A stretch of 64,000 nucleotides of DNA from Nodularia sp. LEGE 06071 (GTDB lineage Bacteria > Cyanobacteriota > Cyanobacteriia > Cyanobacteriales > Nostocaceae), in contig NZ_JADEWH010000017.1 of assembly GCF_015207755.1 (NCBI RefSeq), forward strand, positions 1 through 64,000, in the 5' to 3' direction. Of this stretch, positions 29,748 to 39,029 are shown one piece after another; within the stretch, counting starts at the first letter, position 1; every line of letters starts with the position of its first letter. Position numbers and translations under genes: made by a program. The notes beneath the pieces are model-generated. The model searched no databases. It saw nothing but the letters and a program-made list of their open reading frames with translations, and was not told the origin of the DNA.

Positions 29748-30734
29748 CTAATATCCGCCTTCTTCTTCGTATTCTGGCTGTCTTTCTTTAACTTTCTTAG
29801 GAATGTTCACAGGTTTTGGTGCATCTTCCCAAGCGTCGCTTTCTAAATCGTCGTAGTCGTCGTAGTCGTCGGCAGAAGGCTTGCTGTAAGGTTGGGGTTC
29901 ATATCTGGGTGGTGGTTCTTGATATCTATCCCTACCCGTGGCTTCACTCCAGTTATCTTCTTCCTCGTCTTCTTCGTATTGAATGGGTTCGTACTGTCTC
30001 GCTCGCATGACTTGACGCTGTGGAATTTCTTCTTCCACATAGTCTTCTGTCCATTCTTCCTCAACTACAGGTTCGGGAGCGCGAACTCTGGTTCTGGGTG
30101 GTTGTAATGGGACTCCACTGGGTAGCTGATTGGCTGGTGACACTGTGCGCGGAGTATAGCCATATTCTTCTTCGGCTTCTCTCTCCCACGGGGCTTTGCC
30201 TATGCCTAAGCGTTCTAGTACACCAACTGTTAACTGGTTAACTCGTTCTTCGGCTCCCTCAAAGACAATCAACCGGCTGGGGCCAGTGCTGACGATTTCA
30301 TCCACTGAGAATTCGTAGGTGCTGAGAAATTGGTCGGGAATTTGGGGTAATCCTAAAGAAGCGATGACTATGGTCTGAATTTTGCCAGTTTCGCCATTGA
30401 ACTTGAAGCCCCGCACTCTGCCTAATACTTCACCTGTTTCTGTAATTACTTCCCAGTTAATCAGGTTACTTAAAGTTTCAATTTCGATGTCTTCAATGGC
30501 ATCTTCATTGTCAACGAGAATTACATCACCGATTTGGTTGACGGTGTTGAGGTACATATATCGTGGCAGACCCGAAATAGAGATCAGGCTGTCTCGCAAA
30601 CCAACTGCCACAACCTCTCTTTGATCAATATCCACCCAAAGCTGATTGACGACACCGAGCCGTTTGCCGTTGTCGCGAGTAATCACCTGGGTGTTTAATA
30701 TGTCGGAACGCCTAATTGTCTGTTCAGAGGTCAT
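29748..30734 (-). CDS. Two-PRC-barrel-domain protein with an acidic tail (328 aa)
   Basis: Two PRC-barrel domains are visible: one at about 8-85 (SDILNTQVITRDNGKRLGVV) and one at about 90-165 (LINWEVITETGEVLGRVRGF). The second half is a low-complexity linker rich in Glu, Asp, Tyr, Pro and Arg, probably disordered. The PRC barrel is known from photosynthetic reaction centre H subunits and the RimM ribosome factor; this cyanobacterial type has no fixed role. The gene is 58 bases downstream of smc on the same strand. Confidence 0.8.
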   Translation of the reverse strand: MTSEQTIRRSDILNTQVITRDNGKRLGVVNQLWVDIDQREVVAVGLRDSLISISGLPRYMYLNTVNQIGDVILVDNEDAIEDIEIETLSNLINWEVITETGEVLGRVRGFKFNGETGKIQTIVIASLGLPQIPDQFLSTYEFSVDEIVSTGPSRLIVFEGAEERVNQLTVGVLERLGIGKAPWEREAEEEYGYTPRTVSPANQLPSGVPLQPPRTRVRAPEPVVEEEWTEDYVEEEIPQRQVMRARQYEPIQYEEDEEEDNWSEATGRDRYQEPPPRYEPQPYSKPSADDYDDYDDLESDAWEDAPKPVNIPKKVKERQPEYEEEGGY

Positions 30735-30792
30735 TCTATACCGAGTCCTGATCTCGAATCCGGTTTATCTATACACTATTATTAACAAAAAC

Positions 30793-33700
30793 TCAAGCAG
30801 ATGTATTGGATGATTTTAATTTAATACCCAAAACTTGAGTGTAAGCTCCTCGTGCTTGAGTAACGCCAATGGTGCGTTCGGCTGATTCTATCATCGGACG
30901 ACGCAAACTCACAACTATAAATTGCGCTTGTTGGGCTTCTTGTTTAATCATTCTAGCTAATCGCTCGACGTTTGCTCCATCTAAAAACATATCTACTTCG
31001 TCAAAGGCATAAAATGGCGAGGGGCGATAGCGTTGGAGGGCAAAGATAAAACTCAAGGCTGTGAGTGATTTTTCGCCCCCGGACATGGAAGCGAGACGCT
31101 GTACTGGTTTACCTTTGGGGTGGGCGACTAAATTTAATCCACTGTTAAAGATATCTTCAGGATTTTCTAGTTGTAAATAGCCGTCACCGTCGGAAAGAAT
31201 CGCAAAAATCGATTGAAAGTTTTCGTTGACCGCATCGAAGGCTTCTTTAAAAGCTCGTTGGCGCAATGTGGTAAAGTTTTCAATTCGTAATAGTAATTCG
31301 GTGCGTTCCCCTTCTAAGGTTTGCAATTTTTCCGTTAGTTCCTGGAGACGGTTGTTGGTGCGTTCATATTCTTCCAAAGCCAACATATTCACGGGTTCCA
31401 TCGCCTGTAAGCGTTTGGCTAGGCTTCTCAGTTCTTTTTGCAATTCCTCTAAATCGACTTTATCGGGAACTTCTGGTAAAGGATTGGGTAATTCTGCGCC
31501 AGTTTCTCGCAGTTGGTTTTGCAATGCTGTCAAGTCTTCTCGCCGCTTTGTTTGGGTTTCTTGGAGTTTTTGGATTTCCCATTGCAGTTGTTGTTGTTTG
31601 AGAAGTTGCGATCGCACTTCCTGTTCTGTTGCGTCGCGTTTTTGCTTTTCTGCCCCCAAATTCTGCTCCATTTGACTCAAATTCGCCTGGATTTCGCTGA
31701 TTTGAGTGTTGAGTTCTGAATGCTGAGTATTAAGGGAATTGAGTTGATTTTGTTGGCTGGCTTGCTGTTCATGATATTGGTGAATCTTAGCTTCAGCTTC
31801 TTGGATTTTCTCTTGCGATCGCAATTGCTGAATTTCCAAATTTTTTAATCTTTGCTGGGCATCCCTTAATTGTCCCTCTCGTTGTTGCAATTGTTGCTCT
31901 TGACTTTTAATAGTTACTTGGATTTCTTGCCATTCACTAGGAGTTTGAGAGTCTTCTAACTCGGCTAAAGCTTGTCGCAATTGTTGCAATTCACTTTGTT
32001 GTCCTGGTAATTCCCGATCCAAAACTGATAAACGGGACTGGGCGACGGTGATTTTTTCGCTGTTTTGGGTAAGTTGCGATCGCGTCCCCTCTAATTGCGC
32101 TGTTAAACCCTGAATATCCTTTTGCAGCTGTGACAACTGTAACTGCTGTTCTCGTCGCCCCTGTCTGGCTTCTGTGAGGGCTTGGGTAAGTTCTTTGGTT
32201 CTGGCGGATAAAGTAGCGATCGCTTCGGTACAACGTTCTATAATCCGTTCAATATCTGCCAAACGACTCTTTAAAGCCACAGTTTCCTGAGATTCCGCCG
32301 ATTCCCCCTGACCAAATCGCAACGAGGAACGCTGATTACTACTTCCCCCAGTCATCGCGCCGCTAGTTTCTAACAATTCCCCATCTAAGGTGACAATGCG
32401 ATACAGTCCGATATTGGGGCGCGCCTGTTGGATATTTGTAAAAACTACGGTGTTACCGAATACATAGCTAAAGACATCTTGAAAACGGCGATCGCACTCC
32501 ACTAAATTCACCGCATAGTCAACAAAACCATTGGCATAACGCAAAGTGGCATCCTGCGTAAACTTACTAGCCCGAATCTTAGTTAAAGGTAAAAAAGTAG
32601 CCCTACCAGCGCGTTTCTGTTTCAGTAATTCAATCCCGGCTGCGGCTACACTGTCATCTTCCACGACAATATGCCCCAAACGCCCACCAGCAGCGATTTC
32701 CAAGGCTAACTGATAGCGAGAATCCACCTTACCTAATTGGACAACCAAACCGCAAAGCCCCGGCAATCCAGATTGTAATATAACTTTACTTGCTTGGGTT
32801 CCTTGGACTTCCTGTTGGGCTTGGGCTTGGGCTTCGATTTTATCCAACTGGCGTTGTTTTTCCCGTTGTTCTTGGAGAAGTCGCTTTTGGGTTTCCTGTT
32901 GGATTTGTAATTCTTGTTCTGTCGCTGAGAGATTTTCGGCTAAATTTTGGATAGGTTCACTAGAAGCGTTAAACTCCGTTTCCACCCGATTACATTCAGT
33001 TTCCTTAGCGGCTAATTCTGGTTCTAAAGTCGCAATTAACTGAGTTTGTTCTGTAATTAATTGCTGTAACTGATCATGGCGTTCCCTGAGTTGGGCTTGT
33101 TCTGTACGCTGGGGTTCGAGAGTTTGCAGTAAAGCTTCAATTTGACGATTGAAAGCCGTTTGTTGCTGTACCCAAGCTTCCGAAGCTGAGGCGATTTCAG
33201 CTGCTGCGGCGCGAGAAGCATCTAAAGCCTGTTGTGCTTCATCCCGTTGTTGCTGACAGGAGAGAATAGATTGTTGTTCTAAAACCTGAGTTTGGGAAAA
33301 TTCCGTTAAAGAACGCTGATATTGTGTAACTTCCTGCTGAGTTTGCGCCAACCGCTTCACAGTTTCCTGAATAGCCGTGTTTAACTCAGTTTGTCGGCGT
33401 TGGAGTTGTTTGCGTTCCGCCTCTTGAGTCGCCAGAGTTGATTGTACCGCCAAAAGTTCCTCTTCACCCAAAGCCTTGACACGAGCATTGAGTTCTTCTA
33501 ATTCGGTAGATTTCTGAGAAATTTGGGAATTGAGAGTTGTGAGTTGAGAATTTAATTCAGTAGAAGTGCGATCGCCTGCTTGAATTTCCCCAATTAACTT
33601 TTCTTGTTGTGCTTGAAGCGATCGCCAAGAGAGAACCGCCTCCCAAGACTGTTTAGCCAAAAATTCCGTCCGCAGTTTTTGATACTTTTCCGCCTTCGCC

Positions 33701-34485
33701 CGATCTTGAGACAAGCGATCGCGCTGAGTAGTCAACTCCGTCTCAATAATCCGACAACTATCTTCCTTATCCTTCACCTCATCCAGAGTCTTCTTCGCTT
33801 GAATAATCTTGCGATCGTAAGCCGAAACCCCAGCCAACTCATCAATAATTTCCCGACGTTCCTTAGCATTCATCGAGATAATGCTAGTAACATCCCCCTG
33901 AAGCACAACATTATACCCCTCTGGATAAATGCGGAGATTATTCAACTCCTCATGTAATTCCGTCAGAGTACAAGCCACACCATTCATATAATAATTCGAC
34001 GTATAACTCCCGTGATGAGTCACCCGCAACCGCCGAGTCACACTCCATTCAAGAGGGGAGTGGGGAGTTACTTCGACTTCGCTCAGTAACCGGGGGACTG
34101 GGGACTGGGGAATCTCTTCATTTCCTTCCTCACTTTGCGCCTCTGCGCCTCTGCGTGAGACATCCTCCTCATCCTCCTCCCTGCGCGCCTCTACGCCTCT
34201 GCGTGAGACATCCTCCCCCGACAAATCAAAAGTCACCGTCACACTAGCCTCAATCGAAGCCCGTCCCCTAGAAGTTTGATTATTATTTACCAAATCCGGT
34301 AATCTATCCGCCCGCATTCCCTTAGAACTAGAAAGTCCCAAGCAAAACAGCAAAGCATCGAGAATATTAGATTTACCCGAACCATTCGGCCCAGAAATGA
34401 CAGTAAACCCCGGTAGTAGAGGGACTGAGGTAGTACCACCGAAGGATTTGAAGTTGGTAAGTTCCACGCGCTTAACGTGTACCAT
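30793..34485 (-). CDS. smc: Chromosome segregation protein SMC (1230 aa)
   Basis: SMC dimers organise and separate chromosomes with ScpA and ScpB. Walker A is GPNGSGKSN near residue 32, long coiled coils flank the hinge (GLPGLCGLVVQLGKVDSRYQ, near 570-690), the ABC signature is MSGGEKSLTALSF and Walker B is FYAFDEVDMFLDG near the C-terminus. Residues about 90-145 (including two SRRG-V/A-EA-type copies and an acidic stretch) are encoded by intergenic-type repeats and interrupt the N-terminal head lobe, where other SMC proteins have a short loop. The frame is kept open. The PRC-barrel gene follows. Confidence 0.95.
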   Translation of the reverse strand: MVHVKRVELTNFKSFGGTTSVPLLPGFTVISGPNGSGKSNILDALLFCLGLSSSKGMRADRLPDLVNNNQTSRGRASIEASVTVTFDLSGEDVSRRGVEARREEDEEDVSRRGAEAQSEEGNEEIPQSPVPRLLSEVEVTPHSPLEWSVTRRLRVTHHGSYTSNYYMNGVACTLTELHEELNNLRIYPEGYNVVLQGDVTSIISMNAKERREIIDELAGVSAYDRKIIQAKKTLDEVKDKEDSCRIIETELTTQRDRLSQDRAKAEKYQKLRTEFLAKQSWEAVLSWRSLQAQQEKLIGEIQAGDRTSTELNSQLTTLNSQISQKSTELEELNARVKALGEEELLAVQSTLATQEAERKQLQRRQTELNTAIQETVKRLAQTQQEVTQYQRSLTEFSQTQVLEQQSILSCQQQRDEAQQALDASRAAAAEIASASEAWVQQQTAFNRQIEALLQTLEPQRTEQAQLRERHDQLQQLITEQTQLIATLEPELAAKETECNRVETEFNASSEPIQNLAENLSATEQELQIQQETQKRLLQEQREKQRQLDKIEAQAQAQQEVQGTQASKVILQSGLPGLCGLVVQLGKVDSRYQLALEIAAGGRLGHIVVEDDSVAAAGIELLKQKRAGRATFLPLTKIRASKFTQDATLRYANGFVDYAVNLVECDRRFQDVFSYVFGNTVVFTNIQQARPNIGLYRIVTLDGELLETSGAMTGGSSNQRSSLRFGQGESAESQETVALKSRLADIERIIERCTEAIATLSARTKELTQALTEARQGRREQQLQLSQLQKDIQGLTAQLEGTRSQLTQNSEKITVAQSRLSVLDRELPGQQSELQQLRQALAELEDSQTPSEWQEIQVTIKSQEQQLQQREGQLRDAQQRLKNLEIQQLRSQEKIQEAEAKIHQYHEQQASQQNQLNSLNTQHSELNTQISEIQANLSQMEQNLGAEKQKRDATEQEVRSQLLKQQQLQWEIQKLQETQTKRREDLTALQNQLRETGAELPNPLPEVPDKVDLEELQKELRSLAKRLQAMEPVNMLALEEYERTNNRLQELTEKLQTLEGERTELLLRIENFTTLRQRAFKEAFDAVNENFQSIFAILSDGDGYLQLENPEDIFNSGLNLVAHPKGKPVQRLASMSGGEKSLTALSFIFALQRYRPSPFYAFDEVDMFLDGANVERLARMIKQEAQQAQFIVVSLRRPMIESAERTIGVTQARGAYTQVLGIKLKSSNTSA
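34051..34218. repeat. Repeat array inserted in frame in smc
   Basis: Two copies of a CTCTGCGTGAGACATCCTC block, each next to a GCGCCTCT-type run, plus a GGGGACTGGGGA tandem repeat. The same units occur between genes elsewhere (for example near 29595, 34575 and 55800). They encode about 55 residues with no counterpart in typical SMC. Confidence 0.8.
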
Positions 34486-34640
34486 AGGCGCTGTTTAACT
34501 GGGCTGATGGCTAATGAAGAACAAGTGTATCAATTAATTAAGGTTTCGCAACAGGGTAGAAGAATTTTATCGAACCGCAGAGGCGCAGAGGACACAGAGG
34601 TTTCATAATGGGGGGAGGAGTTATACAGGACTGTTTTCTA

Positions 34641-35366
34641 ATGTATCAAACTGATCCACCTCTTTCTCCAGAAGAAGTTTTACCCACTATGTATGATCTC
34701 GTGAGTGAAGATCCAGAGGAACCTGGTTTGCCTGATCATTTTCATTTATTACAACCGCGTTTGTTAGACGAAAGTTTTAACTCGCCTAGCTATCCTAGCG
34801 ACAAGATATTTACTGCTAGTGATATGAATCTTTATTATGACCCCCATCATCCGACATGGTACAAAAGACCAGATTGGTTTGTGGCTGTGGATGTTTCGCT
34901 GCTTTATAAAAATGGTGATTTACGGCTGAGTTATGTGGTTTGGCAAGAGGGAATTAGTCCGTTTATTATTGTGGAATTACTCTCACCTGGAACGGAAAAG
35001 GAAGACTTAGGACAAACTTTGCGAGATTTAGCAAAACCGCCGACAAAATGGGAAGTTTATGAACAGATTTTAAGGATTCCTTATTATGCAATTTTTGACC
35101 GTTATAAATATGAATTTAAAATGTTTAAATTAGATGGCGGTCGTTATGCGGAAGTTATTTTATCAGATTCCCGTTTTTGGATTCCTGAAATAGAGTTAGG
35201 TTTGGGTGTTTGGGAAGGAAGTTATCATAATATTCAGCAGTCTTGGTTGCGTTGGTATGATAGTACAGGTAATTGGGTTTTGACTCCCACGGAAGCGGAA
35301 AGACGGCAGAAAGAACGGTTAATTGAACAATTGCGGGCTTTGGGTGTAGAACCTGATTTAGAGTAA
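34641..35366 (+). CDS. Uma2-family (DUF820) putative PD-(D/E)XK nuclease (241 aa)
   Basis: The product starts MYQTDPPLSPEEVLPTMYDL, typical of cyanobacterial Uma2 proteins. The nuclease-like core has WFVAVDVSLLYK, then FIIVELLSPGTEKED (the E-x-x-S-P pattern), and YYAIFDRYKYEFKMFKL. The family has a restriction-endonuclease-like fold and is greatly expanded in cyanobacteria with unclear function. A longer frame starts at 34608, but the upstream part has no family similarity and lies next to a repeat, so I prefer 34641. Confidence 0.8.
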   Translation: MYQTDPPLSPEEVLPTMYDLVSEDPEEPGLPDHFHLLQPRLLDESFNSPSYPSDKIFTASDMNLYYDPHHPTWYKRPDWFVAVDVSLLYKNGDLRLSYVVWQEGISPFIIVELLSPGTEKEDLGQTLRDLAKPPTKWEVYEQILRIPYYAIFDRYKYEFKMFKLDGGRYAEVILSDSRFWIPEIELGLGVWEGSYHNIQQSWLRWYDSTGNWVLTPTEAERRQKERLIEQLRALGVEPDLE

Positions 35367-35385
35367 AGATTATTAGTTAAGAGTG

Positions 35386-36366
35386 CTACCAAGTACTTAT
35401 AATCTTTCTAATTTGCTGCATAGAGTCTTGATAATATTTTTCATGTCCTTCTTTTTTATATATACCTGCGGCAGTTTTAAAATCTTCAATTGCAGCTTGG
35501 TCATATCCTAACTTAGAGCGAGACAACCCCCTTTTGTAGTAAAATTTAGCATAATTGGGGTCAATGTTAATAGCTTGAGTATAATCTTCAATTGCACCGT
35601 TGTGATCGTCCAAGAAATAACGAGCTACCCCTCGTCCACAGTAAGCTTGAGCATTGTTTGGTTGTAGTAGCAATGCTTGATTACAATGAGCAAGCGCACC
35701 TGTATAATCTCTCTTACTAAAGCATTTTTCAGCCAAATTAAAATATTTAACAAAATCCACAGATTTCAAAGCATCTAAATAGCCATGTAACCCACCAGCA
35801 TAAAGCAATTCATTTACTTTTACTGAAGCAATAGCACCAGTGACAGGAATCATATCAGTTGGTAAAAACCCTGCTAAAATAAGATGATATTCTGTTTCTG
35901 CAACACTCACCTCTTCTTGAATTAAAATACAAACCAGAACTTTATTTTTGGTAATTTCTTCTCGGCTAATTGACCATTTAACTTCCTGAAAATTGCCATG
36001 TTTAGCTTTAATCTGAATACCAACAGATGAGTCAGAAGTTAAGGTAAAATCAACTTTTTCATTTCCGCAAATGGGTTGTTTATAGTCAACCTCAGTTACA
36101 AAGTCAGCTAACCGGATTTTGACCACTTCCTCACCCAGTTGTGTTTTCATACTCTTGATAAAGATATTAACAATAGGTTCTAAACCAGTTAGTGTATATA
36201 TTTCAGCCATCTCCCAGCAAAAATCCCGTAATTGCTTTAACTTCTCACCGGAGATGACAGTTATCTCACTATGCTTTCCTTCTTTGTCACAATGTAGTAA
36301 ATCACCAGATTCTAGTCTGGCGATAAAATCTGTCTGTTGTGCTTTAAGTATTGTTTTCCAGTCCAT
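35386..36366 (-). CDS. TPR protein with an N-terminal nuclease-like domain (326 aa)
   Basis: The C-terminal half (about 205-310) contains three tetratricopeptide repeats (YTGALAHCNQALLLQPNNAQ, HNGAIEDYTQAINIDPNYAK, YDQAAIEDFKTAAGIY). The N-terminal half (about 1-190) is different: KVDFTL followed about a dozen residues later by GIQIKAKHGN looks like the D...(E/Q)xK core of a PD-(D/E)XK fold, with a Glu about 30 residues earlier. This is a pattern match by eye. TPRs would mediate protein contacts. The gene is convergent with the Uma2 gene and ends 20 bases from it. Confidence 0.65.
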   Translation of the reverse strand: MDWKTILKAQQTDFIARLESGDLLHCDKEGKHSEITVISGEKLKQLRDFCWEMAEIYTLTGLEPIVNIFIKSMKTQLGEEVVKIRLADFVTEVDYKQPICGNEKVDFTLTSDSSVGIQIKAKHGNFQEVKWSISREEITKNKVLVCILIQEEVSVAETEYHLILAGFLPTDMIPVTGAIASVKVNELLYAGGLHGYLDALKSVDFVKYFNLAEKCFSKRDYTGALAHCNQALLLQPNNAQAYCGRGVARYFLDDHNGAIEDYTQAINIDPNYAKFYYKRGLSRSKLGYDQAAIEDFKTAAGIYKKEGHEKYYQDSMQQIRKIISTW

Positions 36367-36602
36367 TCGTCAAAATTTGCCTTCATTTGACAAAGAATAT
36401 TAATTTTAGTATTCCACATCTAGTTAGAAAAATGACTAACGGAAGTGGGATTATTTGGTTAACGAACCTAACTCTTTATCAAAATCATTTTTTTTAACGA
36501 ACCGCCAAGTACGCCAAGTACGCCAAGTCAAGAAAGAAAAGGAAGAAATTTTTAGCTAAACCATATTGGGATTAGTGCAAGATTAGTAATAAAATTAAGT
36601 AA
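36367..36602. other. Short spacer with a 9-bp tandem repeat
   Basis: Three copies of a GTACGCCAA-type unit lie near 36503-36530. No gene is seen. Confidence 0.6.
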
Positions 36603-36818
36603 ATCGGCGGGGACATAATCAGGATCACTTATGCTTATACAAGTTTAGAAAAACAAACATCAGTTTGGGGTTTAACTACCAACGGTATGGATTACCAATT
36701 TGTTTATATACAGCCAGGAAATCCTCCCATTTATCAATTATTACCAAAACTAGATATAACTCGTTTAGAATCTGCAATTGAGTTGCTGCAAATTCTCAAA
36801 TCTATCTGTATATCATAG
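36603..36818 (+). pseudogene. C-terminal remnant of a HsdR_N-like (type I restriction R subunit-like) protein
   Basis: A frame without start codon reads ITYAYTSLEKQTSVWGLTTN, GMDYQFVYIQPGNPPIYQLL and SAIELLQILKSIC up to TAG 36816-36818. This is how small cyanobacterial proteins annotated as restriction endonuclease subunit R end. Only the last 71 codons remain; the N-terminal part is gone and a stop precedes the frame directly. Confidence 0.6.
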
Positions 36819-36865
36819 CCCCCTCCTCACTTGCGGGTTGGGGGTTGGGGGTGGGGTTCTTCTAT

Positions 36866-38878
36866 TCACCTATTTAGTAATAAATTAAGTTCTCTTTGTG
36901 CATCTTTAAGACTATTTCTTTCCCCATTTTCTCGGAAGAGTTTAATAGCTTGTTGGAAATCCGCGATCGCACCTTGTCGATTTTTCTGTTTCGCGCGAGT
37001 TACACCCCTGTTATAATAAGCTAAAGCATATTTAGGATTAATGGCGATCGCCTGAGTGTAATCTTCATTAGCAGCTTTGAGATGCCACAGTTGAGAATTA
37101 GCATTACCACGGTTATTGTAAGCCGCAGCATCCTGAGAATTGAGTGAAATTGCTTGACTATGGTCTTCAATTGCGCCTTTGTAATCTCCGAAGGAAAAGC
37201 GGTGAATACCTCGGTGATTATAACCTGCACCCCATTGAGGATTTAGTTTTAAAACTGTGTTGTAATCTTCGGCGGCTTCCAATCTATACCCCAATTCACT
37301 CTTTATATCCCCCCGTTGGAGATAAGCTAATGTGTAATTGGCATTACGATTAATTGCTTCAGTATATTCCCTAATCGCCGCATAATTTTGATTATTGCTA
37401 GCGTGAATTAAACCTTTTTGATAATAAGGTCTAGCATCAGCGGCATTAATATTAATAATAGCATCAAAATCCTGGATTGCTGTGTGGTAAATTTTGAGGC
37501 GACGGCGGAGAATACCCCGTTGTAAATAGGCTTCAATATAATCAGGTTGCAGTCTGATTGCTGTGCTAAAATCTTCACTAGCCTCTTTATTTTCCTGCAT
37601 CTGCACCAGGGCTAGACCCCGCCCATGATAAGCGTAAGCATTACGAGGATTTAATTCAATTGCTTTGGTGTAGTCAGAAATTGCTTCTTTGTATTTGCCT
37701 AATTCATAGAATGCAAATCCTCGATCATAATAAGCACCGGCATTTTGAGGATTTAATTCAATTGCTTTACTCGTATCTATCTTGGCTTGCTGATAGTCGC
37801 CTAATTGATAATAGGCATTACCTCGTTTATTGTAAGCCAGAGCATTTTCTGAATCCAGTGCAATGACCTGAGTAAAATCCTCAATTGCAGCTTCATAGTT
37901 TCCTGCTTGATATTTTTTTAATCCCTCCTGGTATAACTGCTGAAAATTAACATCATTTACATTTCTTGTTGATTGAAATAACCATGTTGTTGTGACAATT
38001 CCAAAAAAAGTGGCTATCCCGGCTAAGATTAACCAAAATTTTAGCTGAGGCTGTTTTTGTGGTGTATATTGATGACTTTTCACCTGTTGTATATCTTTTA
38101 AAACTTCAGTTACAGATTGGTAGCGGTGACGGTAATCAAAGCGCACCATTTTATCGATAATTTTTGTTAGTTGTTTACTGATTTTTATATTTTTGGTACG
38201 CCAAATAATCTCTCCTGTTAGGAGACTTTTCTGATTTTGTAACCTAGATATTTCGTTGGCTGGTAAACCGATAAGTGCGGCGATCGCAACTATTCCTAAA
38301 GCATATATATCACTGTTATACTGGGGGTCACCCCGCAATTGTTCCACCGGCACATATTCAAGGTTACCAACAATAGTCGTAACAACTTCCTGAACAGCAC
38401 CAAAGTCAACCAAAACTAACTTTTTATCTGACTCTCGACGAATGATATTTGCTGGTTTAATGTCCTGGTGAATTATTCCCCGACTATGAACAAATACCAA
38501 AATTTCTAATACTTCTGATAAAACAGTAATTACCTGTTCTTCTTGCAGAGGTGTTCCCCGAAAAAGTTCTGCGGTTAAGTTATTCCCAATAATGTATTCT
38601 TGAACAAGATAAAATTCTGCATTATCTTCAAAATAGTTAACTAATTTTTGGATTTGTTCGTGTGACTCTCCTAGCTGCTGTAACTTTTTTGCTTCATCTG
38701 TAAATAACTCTCGCCGAATTGTTAAATCTTGGAGATTATCACTACCAGGATGTAGCTGCTTGACTACCAATTGGCTACCCGGAAGGATCGCATCTTCGAC
38801 TAAATAAGTTTGTACTACTTCTTCTACATTCAGAACGCTGAGAATTTGATAACGTGCATCTAAAATTTGACCATTCAT
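36866..38878 (-). CDS. Membrane Ser/Thr protein kinase with C-terminal TPR array (670 aa)
   Basis: The kinase domain (about 8-280) starts ILDARYQILSVLNVEEVV; the Lys is in LVVKQLHPG, the catalytic loop is HQDIKPANII (HQD replaces the usual HRD) and the metal site is VDFGAVQEV. The glycine-rich loop is poor. One membrane span follows (FWLILAGIATFFGIVTTTW), then about ten TPRs. I chose ATG 38878 (MNGQILDARYQIL); the open frame extends upstream to 39022, but that part is made of G-rich tandem repeat. It signals by phosphorylation; the targets are unknown. It ends close to lysC's stop and is on the same strand. Confidence 0.85.
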   Translation of the reverse strand: MNGQILDARYQILSVLNVEEVVQTYLVEDAILPGSQLVVKQLHPGSDNLQDLTIRRELFTDEAKKLQQLGESHEQIQKLVNYFEDNAEFYLVQEYIIGNNLTAELFRGTPLQEEQVITVLSEVLEILVFVHSRGIIHQDIKPANIIRRESDKKLVLVDFGAVQEVVTTIVGNLEYVPVEQLRGDPQYNSDIYALGIVAIAALIGLPANEISRLQNQKSLLTGEIIWRTKNIKISKQLTKIIDKMVRFDYRHRYQSVTEVLKDIQQVKSHQYTPQKQPQLKFWLILAGIATFFGIVTTTWLFQSTRNVNDVNFQQLYQEGLKKYQAGNYEAAIEDFTQVIALDSENALAYNKRGNAYYQLGDYQQAKIDTSKAIELNPQNAGAYYDRGFAFYELGKYKEAISDYTKAIELNPRNAYAYHGRGLALVQMQENKEASEDFSTAIRLQPDYIEAYLQRGILRRRLKIYHTAIQDFDAIININAADARPYYQKGLIHASNNQNYAAIREYTEAINRNANYTLAYLQRGDIKSELGYRLEAAEDYNTVLKLNPQWGAGYNHRGIHRFSFGDYKGAIEDHSQAISLNSQDAAAYNNRGNANSQLWHLKAANEDYTQAIAINPKYALAYYNRGVTRAKQKNRQGAIADFQQAIKLFRENGERNSLKDAQRELNLLLNR

Positions 38879-38949
38879 AAATTCCCCAGTGATTCCACTT
38901 GTAATATTCTCGCCATATTCGTTAACAGAATTGTAGTCTGAATCACTGA

Positions 38950-38998
38950 GAAGTTGGGGAGAAGAGGCAGGGGGGCAGGGTGCAGGGTGCAGGGGAGA
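38950..38998. repeat. G-rich short tandem repeat between kinase and lysC
   Basis: GGGGCAGG- and GCAGGGT-type heptamers. In the upstream reading frame of the kinase they give a Pro-rich, low-complexity peptide, which argues against the longer start. Confidence 0.75.
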
Positions 38999-39029
38999 AG
39001 AGGAAAGATTGTAACTTCCCAATGACTAA

